Shown here in pieces: positions 7,004-13,784 of a DNA stretch of 24,409 nt; the first letter of the stretch is position 1, and each line of letters begins with the position of its first letter. Made by a program: the position numbers and the translations under genes. The stretch covers positions 1-24,409 of the forward strand of contig DASTGO010000171.1 in assembly GCA_035719045.1 (NCBI GenBank), written 5' to 3'. The DNA is from DASTGO01 sp035719045. GTDB lineage: Bacteria; Actinomycetota; Actinomycetes; Actinomycetales; Kineosporiaceae. The notes beneath the pieces were generated by a model. That model worked only from the letters and a program-made list of their open reading frames with translations. It was not told where the DNA came from and did not search any database.

Positions 7004-7753
7004 GTGAGGTCGGAAGGCGTCCGGGTCGTGCGGTCCCGCACGGCTGCCGCGCTGACCGACCACGACCTGGAGAAGATCCTCGACGCCGTCCCGGTGACCG
7101 CGGCCCACCCCCGGACCGTGCACCGCCTGCCCGGTGGCCTGACCAACGTCAACCTCAAGGTCACGGGTCCGGCCGGGTCGATGGTCACCCGGGTCTCGAC
7201 CGTGGACTCGGCCCTGCTGGCGATCGACGTCGACATGTTCGCCGTCCAGGCGGAATACCCGCGGGTGGTGCGGGAACACGGGTTCCGGCTGCCGGAGGGG
7301 CACCTGGACTACCTGCCGCGTTTCGCGCAGGTCCGCGAGGCGCTGGCGGCACACCCGGAACCGACCGTCCCGTGCCACGACGACCTACTGGCCGAGAACT
7401 TCATCGGCGACGGCCGGCGGCTGCGGCTGATCGACGACGAGTACGCCGGCAACAACGACCCCTGCTTCGAGCTCGGCAACATCTGGAGCGAGTCGAGCCT
7501 GGCGGTCGGTCAACTGGAGGAACTGGTCACCCACTCCTGCGGCCGCAGCCGTCCCCGGGCGGTGGCCCGGTGCCCGCTGTTCGGCCTGGCCTCGAAGTAC
7601 GGCTGGACGCTGTGGACGGTCATCCGGTCCGCCGCCGGCACCCTCGATTTCGACTTCTGGTCCTGGGGAACGGTGAAGTACGAACGGGCCAGGGCGGAGT
7701 TCGACGGGCCGGACTTCGACCGCCTGCTCGGTCAGGCCAGAGCCCCCGACTGA
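7004..7753 (+). CDS. Choline/ethanolamine kinase-type phosphotransferase with a large internal deletion (probably inactive)
   Basis: The ends match the actinobacterial choline-kinase-like (APH-fold) phosphotransferases: HRLPGGLTNVNLKV (40-53) and RVSTVDSALLAID at the N-lobe; CHDDLLAENF (124-133) with the catalytic Asp, and LIDDEYAGNNDPCFELGN (142-159) with the metal-binding Asp in the C-lobe; a family-typical tail DFDFWSWGTVKYERARAEF. Relatives I recall are about 300 residues; this one has 249. The missing block falls after LLAID (about residue 75, nt 7229), where the chain jumps straight to DMFAVQAEYPRVV. What is lost is the rest of the N-lobe and the hinge, including the usual helix-C and adenine-contact region, so kinase activity is doubtful. 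The deletion is in frame. The start GTG 7004 has AGGAGGG six bases upstream. The partner permease follows after 306 bases. It may be a decaying gene still read as an intact frame. Confidence 0.75.
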   Translation: MRSEGVRVVRSRTAAALTDHDLEKILDAVPVTAAHPRTVHRLPGGLTNVNLKVTGPAGSMVTRVSTVDSALLAIDVDMFAVQAEYPRVVREHGFRLPEGHLDYLPRFAQVREALAAHPEPTVPCHDDLLAENFIGDGRRLRLIDDEYAGNNDPCFELGNIWSESSLAVGQLEELVTHSCGRSRPRAVARCPLFGLASKYGWTLWTVIRSAAGTLDFDFWSWGTVKYERARAEFDGPDFDRLLGQARAPD

Positions 7754-7961
7754 CCGCCCCGGCACCGCTCCGCCATCGCGTTTCACGGGTCGCTCGGCCC
7801 GCTCGGCACGAAATCCCTTGCCAGCCAACAGCTTCCGGTAGTCATCCCTTCTCCGGCATCGCCACAAGTGGTGTCCGGTGAAGTGGGTGCAACGCCGAAT
7901 CCGCACCGTACCAAGCGTTTCCGTACACCGACCGTCCGGCGAAACCACTGCATCACCCTGC

Positions 7962-8013
7962 AGTTCCCGCACCACCCGAAGGTTCGCAAGTTCCCGCACC
8001 ACCCGAGGTTCGC
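7962..8013 (+). repeat. Direct repeat (27-bp period) upstream of the permease
   Basis: AGTTCCCGCACCACCCGA followed by GGTTCGC occurs at 7962-7987 and 7989-8013, differing by a single-base indel; a third partial piece (GCCACCCGAAG) follows at about 8013-8024. It lies in the 306-base spacer 7754-8059, which holds no gene. The permease Shine-Dalgarno GGAGGA is at 8050-8055. Confidence 0.8.
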
Positions 8014-8059
8014 GCCACCCGAAGTCCGCCCCTGATGGCCTACCCGTTCGGAGGAACCC

Positions 8060-9694
8060 GTGGTCGACGTCTCCCAGCTCAGCGACGACGAGCGAAGGCT
8101 CGCCGAACTCGGTTACAAGCAGGAGCTCCACCGTTCGTGGTCCGGTTTCTCGAACTTCGCGATCTCCTTCTCGATCATCTCGATCCTGGCCGGCTGCTTC
8201 ACCACCTTCGGGCAGGCCTGGAACAACGGCGGCCCGGTGGCGATCTCGCTGGGGTGGCCGATCGTCGCTGCCTTCATCCTCGTGATCGGGTTCTGCATGT
8301 CCGAGCTGGTGTCGGCCTACCCGACCTCGGGTGGGATCTACTGGTGGGCCGCGAAGCTGGGCGGGGTGAAGGCCGGGTACTACACCGGCTGGCTCAACCT
8401 GATCGGCCTGGTCGCCATCCTCGCGTCGGTGGTCTACGGCGCGGCGTCCTTCCTCAACGTCCTCATCGGGGCGTTCTCCAGTTCCTACGGGACCGGGTTC
8501 CTCGGCGGCGACGCCCTGTACCAGCAGTTCTTCTGGTTCCTCGTGCTGATGGTGGTCGTCACGCTGGTGAACATCTTCAGCTCCCACCTGCTCGCGGTGA
8601 TCAACAATGTCTCGGTGTGGTGGCACGTCTTCGGTGCGGCCGCGGTGGTCCTCATCATGATCGTCGGACCGGACAGCCACCAGTCGCTGTCCTTCGTCTT
8701 CACCAAGACCATCAACAACTCCGGCTACTCCGACGGCACCTACTGGTGGCTGGTGCTGCCGATGGGCTTCCTGCTCACCCAGTACACGATCACCGGGTAC
8801 GACGCCTCCGCACACCTGTCGGAGGAGACCCAGGGCGCGGCGAACCAGGCGGCCAAGGGCATCTGGCAGTCGATCTTCTACTCGGCCATCGGCGGCTGGA
8901 TCCTGCTGCTGTCCTTCGTGTTCGCGGCCACCAACGTGGACTACATCAACAGCTTCGACCTCACCAAGAACCCGTACGGCGGGGGTTCCGTGCTGGCGAT
9001 CTTCGCGACCTCGCTGAGCCCGGCCCTGTTCAAGGCCGTGGTCTTCATCTCGATGAGCGGCCAGATCTACTGCTCCGTGGCGTGCATGACGTCCTGCTCA
9101 CGGATGCTGTTCGCCTTCAGCCGTGACGGCGCGGTGCCCTTCGCCTCCAGATGGGCCCAGGTCAACTCGGCCGGCACCCCGCGCAACGGCGTCATCATCT
9201 CGGCCGTGGTGGCCGTGGTCCTCACCCTGCCCGCGCTCTACCACAGCCTCACCCCGGTCGGTACTCCGGCCGCCTTCTACGCCGTCGTCTCGATCGGCGT
9301 CATCGGCCTGTACGCCGCCTTCGCCATCCCGATCTGGTACCGCTGGCGGCAGGGCGACGCCTTCCAGTCCGGCCCGTGGACGCTCGGCAGCAAGTACAGG
9401 TGGATGGCGCCGCTGGCGGTCGCCGAGATCGTCATCACCTCGGTGTACTTCCTGCTGCCGTTCGGGCCGACCTCGATCCCGGGGCAGAAGGACTTCAGTT
9501 GGGCCGCGGTGAACTACACCCCGGTCGTGGTGATCGGTGCCCTGGTCGCGCTGTGGATCGCCTGGCACGTCACCGCCAAGCACTGGTTCACCGGCCCGAA
9601 GCACACCATCGACCTGCCGGCGGGGGTCAGCTCCGCCGACGAGATCGCTCTGGAGCACGAGCACCACGGGTACCTGACCGGCGAGCACGAGTGA
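8060..9694 (+). CDS. APC-superfamily permease (amino acid/choline transporter family)
   Basis: This 544-residue polytopic membrane protein has about 12 predicted transmembrane helices and cytosolic termini. The N-terminus LGYKQELHRSWSGFSNFAISFSIISILAG and the segment AYPTSGGIYWWAAKLGG are diagnostic of the ACT subfamily (2.A.3.4; GABA, choline and amine permeases), as is the central GYDASAHLSEETQGA. It should import a small amine or amino acid by ion coupling; the exact substrate is not readable. The start is GTG 8060 with GGAGGA at 8050-8055. The adjoining choline-kinase-like gene and the GntR relic resemble the amine-utilisation loci where such permeases are found, so ethanolamine, choline or a related amine is the most reasonable guess. 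The C-terminal tail (about 35 residues) is acidic and His-rich. Unlike its neighbours upstream, this gene looks intact. Confidence 0.92.
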   Translation: MVDVSQLSDDERRLAELGYKQELHRSWSGFSNFAISFSIISILAGCFTTFGQAWNNGGPVAISLGWPIVAAFILVIGFCMSELVSAYPTSGGIYWWAAKLGGVKAGYYTGWLNLIGLVAILASVVYGAASFLNVLIGAFSSSYGTGFLGGDALYQQFFWFLVLMVVVTLVNIFSSHLLAVINNVSVWWHVFGAAAVVLIMIVGPDSHQSLSFVFTKTINNSGYSDGTYWWLVLPMGFLLTQYTITGYDASAHLSEETQGAANQAAKGIWQSIFYSAIGGWILLLSFVFAATNVDYINSFDLTKNPYGGGSVLAIFATSLSPALFKAVVFISMSGQIYCSVACMTSCSRMLFAFSRDGAVPFASRWAQVNSAGTPRNGVIISAVVAVVLTLPALYHSLTPVGTPAAFYAVVSIGVIGLYAAFAIPIWYRWRQGDAFQSGPWTLGSKYRWMAPLAVAEIVITSVYFLLPFGPTSIPGQKDFSWAAVNYTPVVVIGALVALWIAWHVTAKHWFTGPKHTIDLPAGVSSADEIALEHEHHGYLTGEHE

Positions 9695-9807
9695 CCGGCG
9701 CGGTCCGGCCGGGCCGAGTCCGGCCGGACCGATCGCCCGGGGAACCGACCGCGGGCCTGGGCGGCGGGCCGGCCCGCGGTCACCCCGGCCACAGGACCAC
9801 AGACTCA

Positions 9808-9839
9808 CCGTGCACCTGAACTGCCGTGCACCTGAACTG
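9808..9839 (+). repeat. 16-bp perfect tandem duplication after the permease
   Basis: CCGTGCACCTGAACTG is present at 9808-9823 and again, without a gap, at 9824-9839; a related CCGCACCTGG follows. Confidence 0.85.
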
Positions 9840-9850
9840 GCCGCACCTGG

Positions 9851-9894
9851 ACGTGGGTGGGGCCCCGGAACGGATCCGGGGCACCACCCCACGT
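9851..9894. terminator. Imperfect hairpin between convergent genes, likely bidirectional terminator
   Basis: ACGTGGG at the left and CCCACGT at the right close a stem whose inner arms are CCCCGG (9863-9868) and CCGGGG (9876-9881), with one bulge and one mismatch between them. It lies between the converging permease (+) and membrane-protein (-) genes. Confidence 0.55.
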
Positions 9895-9904
9895 CGGCGT
9901 CCTG

Positions 9905-9944
9905 GAGTGTGGTGACCGAAGGGCGAGTGTGGTGACCGAAGGGC
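9905..9944 (+). repeat. 20-bp perfect tandem duplication
   Basis: GAGTGTGGTGACCGAAGGGC occurs at 9905-9924 and immediately again at 9925-9944 with no mismatch. It lies 35 bases beyond the stop of the minus-strand membrane-protein gene. Confidence 0.9.
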
Positions 9945-9978
9945 CGCCCGCCGTCGTGAGTGGCCCCTCCGTCCGCGA

Positions 9979-11382
9979 TCAGGGGGTGTACTGCTCGGCG
10001 AGGTAGACCACGGTCCCGTTGGTGGTGCCCTTGTGGTACAGCCACACGTGCAGCGGGAGGTTCTTCGACTGCACCGACTTCGCCTTGGCGATGAACTGCG
10101 GCACGGTCAGCTGCGTGGTCGCCACGCTGTTGTTGTCGCCCAGCAGGTACTGCGCGTAGATCAGTGCGTCCGGCGCGACGGCGAACGTGTGGTTCTTGTC
10201 GTCCACGTCGACGATCGCGTAGTCCAGGGGTTCCTGGTTCTGCTGGGCGTAGTAGGCCTCGGCGTCCGGCCCGGTGAGGAACTGCTGCCGCTTCACCGTG
10301 ATCTGCGCGCCCGAACCCTTCTTGGTGACGGACACGATCGTGCCGAAGTCCATCCCCGGGACTGCTCCCGGGTTGTCCGCGAAAGCGGTGGGGGCGGGCC
10401 CGGCGACGGCGGTCTCGGTGGCGGTCGCGGCGGTCGTGGTCGTCGACGGGGTCTTCGTCGCGGCCGACGGCTTGGTGCTGGGCGTGGTCTTCGTGTACGG
10501 GCTGGAGGTCGGGCCCGGAGTGGTCGCCGCGGGTGTCGTCGTGGCGGTGGTCTGGTCGGAGGAGCCGGTGAATGCGTAGACCGTGCCGGCGCCGATCGCC
10601 GCGAGGGCCGCCAGCGACAGGCTGATCAGCACCAAGCTGCGGCTGGGCCCGCCGGAGCGCCGGCCGCCGTCGTCACCGGACGGCGGTGTCCCGCGGAAAC
10701 CGGGCCCGCCGAACCCGGCGCGGTCGTACCCGTGATCGGCCGGCCCCTGCTGGCTGTACGCCTGCTGGCCGAAGCCCTGACGGCCGTACGACTCGTCGGT
10801 GAACCCCTGCTGCTGGTCGGCGAAACCCTGCTGCCCGAACAGGCCACGCTCCGGCTGCCCGGATCCGCCCTGGTCGGCGAAACCGGCCGGTCCGCGACCG
10901 GCACCGGGAGCGGGCGGGAAGGCCGGGGTGCCGGGAGCGGGCGGGAAGGCCGGGGCGCCGGGGGTGGAGGTGCCCGGGAACAGTTGCGTCATCTCGCCCG
11001 GTCCGCCCGTGCCCGGTCCGCCTGTGGTGGAGGTGCCCGGGAACAGTTGGGTCGCCGCAGGTCCGCCCGCGCCCGGCCCCCCGGGAGCGGAGGTGCCCGG
11101 GAACAGCTGCGTCATCTCGCCCGGGCCCGGGCGCCCGCCCGCGTAGCCACCGGGGAAGGGGTCGGCCGCGGTGGGACCGCCCGCCGGGTAGCCCCGGCCC
11201 GTTGCGGGAGCCGGTCCCGCCGGGAACGGTCCGGGATAGGCCTGGGTGGCCGCCTGGCCGGGGTCACCCGGCACGGGGAACGGCTGCCCGGCCGGTCGCT
11301 GCCCGGCCTGATGCGATGGGACCTGCTGAGCCCGTCCGGCACCCGGCCAGCCGGCTTCCCCGCTCCGCTGCTCGCCGTCCAT
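9979..11382 (-). CDS. Single-pass membrane protein with Pro/Gly/Gln-rich repeat N-terminus and extracytoplasmic C-terminal domain
   Basis: The product has 467 residues and an unrecognised family. Residues 1-240 are low complexity: three copies of TQLFPGTS (91-98, 111-118, 132-139), a doubled PAFPPAPGT, then a Gln/Phe/Gly-rich stretch (GQQGFADQQQGF, YGRQGFGQQAYSQQG). One transmembrane helix follows (SLVLISLSLAALAAIGAGTVYAF, 249-271), then a Thr/Pro linker (273-325) and a folded C-terminal region of ~140 residues (GTIVSVTKKGSGAQITVKRQQFL ... LHVWLYHKGTTNGTVVYLAEQYTP). The topology predicts a long disordered cytoplasmic arm and an outside domain. The start ATG 11382 has AAGGGA six bases upstream. 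It diverges from the DUF6350 gene. In mycobacteria a Pro/Gln-rich membrane protein tied to cell division (Rv0954) occupies a similar place, but that has several membrane helices, so homology is not claimed. Confidence 0.85.
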   Translation of the reverse strand: MDGEQRSGEAGWPGAGRAQQVPSHQAGQRPAGQPFPVPGDPGQAATQAYPGPFPAGPAPATGRGYPAGGPTAADPFPGGYAGGRPGPGEMTQLFPGTSAPGGPGAGGPAATQLFPGTSTTGGPGTGGPGEMTQLFPGTSTPGAPAFPPAPGTPAFPPAPGAGRGPAGFADQGGSGQPERGLFGQQGFADQQQGFTDESYGRQGFGQQAYSQQGPADHGYDRAGFGGPGFRGTPPSGDDGGRRSGGPSRSLVLISLSLAALAAIGAGTVYAFTGSSDQTTATTTPAATTPGPTSSPYTKTTPSTKPSAATKTPSTTTTAATATETAVAGPAPTAFADNPGAVPGMDFGTIVSVTKKGSGAQITVKRQQFLTGPDAEAYYAQQNQEPLDYAIVDVDDKNHTFAVAPDALIYAQYLLGDNNSVATTQLTVPQFIAKAKSVQSKNLPLHVWLYHKGTTNGTVVYLAEQYTP

Positions 11383-11600
11383 GCGGTGTCCCTTCTCGCC
11401 CCACCCGGCCGCTCCGCGTCACCGCGGGCGCCACACATGATGGCGCACTCGCATCACGAGTTGGTGACGGGCGGACCGGCCCTGGCTCCCGGGGGCCACC
11501 GGTGCGGTTGCGGTAAGTAGGTGAACGGTAGCGCTCCGTCGATGACTGTGGGGTTTCGGGTGCCGCCCCTCACCTCCTGCTGCCGACCTGGCGGTCCAGG
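11383..11600. promoter_or_regulatory. Divergent intergenic region between the repeat membrane protein and DUF6350 genes
   Basis: This 218-base spacer must hold the promoters of both flanking genes. On the + strand TTGCGG (11508-11513) and TAGCGC (11529-11534) are a weak -35/-10 pair with a short 15-base spacer; TAAGTA lies between them. No gene or stable hairpin is evident. Confidence 0.3.
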
Positions 11601-13034
11601 GTGCGCGGCAGCGGCGCGTCCTGCCCCCCGGTGACGGTCACCCGGGTCACGATGGGCAGGGTGAGCACGGTCCTCGGCGGCAAAGTCGGCCACGCGCCCC
11701 CCGGCCCCCATGACGTCCCTGCCTCGGTGGTCGGGGCGAGCATGCTGTCCGCCCTGCAGGCCGCGGCGGCGTCCCTGGTGCTGGTCCTGGTCCCGGTGAT
11801 CGGGAGTTGGATCGTCGGGACCGGCGGCTCCGCGACGTGGACCGATGTCGTCCGGATCGCCCTGGACCTGTGGCTGCTCGCCCAGCACGGCGGCCTGGTG
11901 GTGGCCGACGGCCACGTCGGGCTGGTCCCGCTCGGACTGTCCTGCGCGCCGCTGGCCGCCTGCTGGTACGCCGGGCGACGGCTGGGCCGGGTGCTCGACC
12001 CGCAGGGGGAGCGGATCGCGGCGGGGCTGACCCGGGCCCGGCCGGCCTTCCCGCCGATGCGGGCCCTGGCCCTGTTCGCCTCGACCTATGCGCTGCTCGC
12101 CGGGATCACCGGCGCGGTCGCCTCGATGGAGTCGGCCCGGCCGATCCCCGGGCAGGCTTTCTTCGGTGCCGCGGTGATCGCCTCCGCCGCGGGCAGCCTC
12201 GGGGCCGGGACGTACCGGTTCGGCAGCGCCCGGGTGGCCCTGGTCCGGGCGGGACGGCTGCTGCCGGGAGCGGTTCGCGGCTGGGTCCGGCTCGCCCTGG
12301 TCGCCGTCGGACTGCACCTGGCCGTGTCGCTGGTGGTCCTGGCCGGGATGCTGCTCGCGCACCGGGACCAGGTGCTGGCGCTGCACCAGGCCCTGCAACC
12401 GGATGCCGCGGGGGGTGTGGTGCTGGTGCTCGCCCAGGTGCTGTTGCTGCCCAACTTCGTGCTGTGGACGGCCTGCGTGCTGGCCGGTCCGGGGTTCGCG
12501 GTCGGGACCGGGACCTCCGTGACCGCCACCTCCGCCGTCCTGGGTCCGCTGCCCGCGCTGCCCGCCCTCGGCGCGCTGCCCGCCCCGGGACCGCTGCCGA
12601 CCGCCGTCGCCGCACTGCTCGCCGTCCCGGTCCTGGCCGGGCTGGTCGCCGGGATCCTGCTGCCGCGCCGGGCGTCCGGCCCGTGGTGGCGGACGTCGCT
12701 GGACGCCCTCGGCGTGGCCCTCATCGCCGGACTGGTCTTCACCGCGCTGGCGTGGCTGTCCGGGGGGCCGGCGGGGCCGGGCCGGCTGGCGGTCACCGGA
12801 CCCGTGCCGTGGCTGGCCGGTCTCTGGTTCGCCGCGGAGATCGCCGCCGGGGCCCTGCTCGCGGTGCTCGGCGGCCGCGGTGTCCCGGCACTGGTCCACC
12901 GGAGTCGGGGCCGCTTCCGGGGCGGCCCGACGCGCTCCTGGTCCTGGAACGAGTCGGGGCCCGTCGAGTGGAACGGTGCGGCCGAGTGGGACGACACGCC
13001 CGAGTGGCGCCCGGCGGACCGCGGCCGGGACTGA
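11601..13034 (+). CDS. DUF6350 polytopic membrane protein (PerM-like, cell-division associated family)
   Basis: Up to 477 residues with about 8-10 hydrophobic helices. The segment LLPNFVLWTACVLAGPGFAVGTGTSV (nt ~12442-12519) is the most characteristic stretch of the DUF6350 family, whose mycobacterial member next to purN (PerM, Rv0955) is known to support cell division under stress. The C-terminal ~50 residues are polar, with a WN-, EW-rich tail (EWNGAAEWDDTPEWRP) likely in the cytoplasm. The start is uncertain: GTG 11601, GTG 11631, ATG 11652 or GTG 11661 are all in frame, before the first helix, and none has a good Shine-Dalgarno. It lies 67 bases before purN, in the conserved actinobacterial order DUF6350-purN-purH, but purN has its own promoter. 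Confidence 0.85.
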   Translation: MRGSGASCPPVTVTRVTMGRVSTVLGGKVGHAPPGPHDVPASVVGASMLSALQAAAASLVLVLVPVIGSWIVGTGGSATWTDVVRIALDLWLLAQHGGLVVADGHVGLVPLGLSCAPLAACWYAGRRLGRVLDPQGERIAAGLTRARPAFPPMRALALFASTYALLAGITGAVASMESARPIPGQAFFGAAVIASAAGSLGAGTYRFGSARVALVRAGRLLPGAVRGWVRLALVAVGLHLAVSLVVLAGMLLAHRDQVLALHQALQPDAAGGVVLVLAQVLLLPNFVLWTACVLAGPGFAVGTGTSVTATSAVLGPLPALPALGALPAPGPLPTAVAALLAVPVLAGLVAGILLPRRASGPWWRTSLDALGVALIAGLVFTALAWLSGGPAGPGRLAVTGPVPWLAGLWFAAEIAAGALLAVLGGRGVPALVHRSRGRFRGGPTRSWSWNESGPVEWNGAAEWDDTPEWRPADRGRD

Positions 13035-13088
13035 TCCCGGCGGCGGGGGATGCCGGGACGCCCGGCGTCCGGTGCCTGCGGCGCTCGG

Positions 13089-13094
13089 TATCGT
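13089..13094 (+). promoter_or_regulatory. -10 box giving a leaderless purN transcript
   Basis: TATCGT ends seven bases before the purN GTG (13102), so transcription would start at or next to the first base of the start codon. No Shine-Dalgarno precedes that GTG, which agrees with leaderless translation, common in actinobacteria. Confidence 0.5.
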
Positions 13095-13101
13095 CTCGGG
13101 C

Positions 13102-13731
13102 GTGCAGCAGCATCCGGCGCCCCGGCGCCCCGCCCGGCTCGCCGTCCTGGTCTCCGGCTCGGGGACCCTGCTGCAGGCGCTGATCGACGCCGCCGCCGGG
13201 CCTGACCCCGGGTTCGCCATCGCCGGAGTCGTGGCGGACCGGCCCGACGCCTACGGGCTGCAGCGGGCCCGGGACGCCAGGCTCCCCACGGCGACGGTCC
13301 GCCCGAAGGACTTCCCGGACCGGGCCACCTGGGACCTGGCCGTGACGAAGGCCGTCGACGTGTTCACCCCGGACCTGGTCGTGCTGGCCGGCTTCATGCG
13401 GCTGCTCGGCGAGCCGTTCCTGCAGCGGTACGCGGGGCGCACCGTGAACACTCACCCCGCCCTGCTGCCCGCCTTCCCCGGGGCGCACGGGGTGCGGGAC
13501 GCGCTCTCCTACGGGGTGAAGGTCACCGGCTGCACCGTGATGCTCATCGACGACGGCACCGACACCGGTCCGGTTCTCGCGCAGGAGGCGGTGCCGGTCG
13601 AGGCGGGTGACGACGAGGCATCCCTGCACGAGCGGATCAAGGTCGTGGAACGGCGGCTGCTGGTCGACGTGGTGACCCGGATGTGCCGCAACGGCTGGCA
13701 GGTCGACGGGCGGCACGCCGCGATCGACTGA
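13102..13731 (+). CDS. purN: Phosphoribosylglycinamide formyltransferase (GART)
   Basis: Third step of de novo purine synthesis: transfers a formyl group from 10-formyl-tetrahydrofolate to GAR to give FGAR. With GTG 13102 as start it has 209 residues, the family length. LAVLVSGSGTLLQALIDA (13-30) is the phosphate-binding N-terminus (the usual GSGSNLQ appears as GSGTLLQ). The catalytic trio is present: Asn116 and His118 in NTHPALLPAFPG, and Asp154 in DDGTDTGPVLAQ; all three are offset by +10 from E. coli PurN numbering. Longer in-frame extensions upstream overlap the DUF6350 gene and carry no family sequence, so GTG 13102, next to a -10 box, is preferred. purH follows after 53 bases. Confidence 0.96.
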   Translation: MQQHPAPRRPARLAVLVSGSGTLLQALIDAAAGPDPGFAIAGVVADRPDAYGLQRARDARLPTATVRPKDFPDRATWDLAVTKAVDVFTPDLVVLAGFMRLLGEPFLQRYAGRTVNTHPALLPAFPGAHGVRDALSYGVKVTGCTVMLIDDGTDTGPVLAQEAVPVEAGDDEASLHERIKVVERRLLVDVVTRMCRNGWQVDGRHAAID

Positions 13732-13771
13732 CCGGGCGCCCACCCCGGACGGAGCGCCTCCTCCGATCGAC

Positions 13772-13777
13772 TAGCCT
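13772..13777 (+). promoter_or_regulatory. -10 box giving a leaderless purH transcript
   Basis: TAGCCT ends seven bases before the purH GTG (13785), the same geometry as at purN. No Shine-Dalgarno is visible upstream of the GTG. The 53-base purN-purH gap would therefore hold an independent promoter. Confidence 0.55.
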
Positions 13778-13784
13778 CGAGACC

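Noticed and set aside
7962..8024. CRISPR-like array
   Set aside because: Only two copies plus a fragment, with no spacers of constant length and no cas genes.
11454..13220. 588-codon minus-strand frame over the DUF6350 gene
   Set aside because: Extremely Arg/Gly/Pro/Gln-rich, no motifs; the plus strand shows helices and the DUF6350 signature.
13732..13784. Purine-type (ZTP) riboswitch before purH
   Set aside because: The purN-purH gap is only 53 bases and the predicted leader has no length; no conserved riboswitch core is present.
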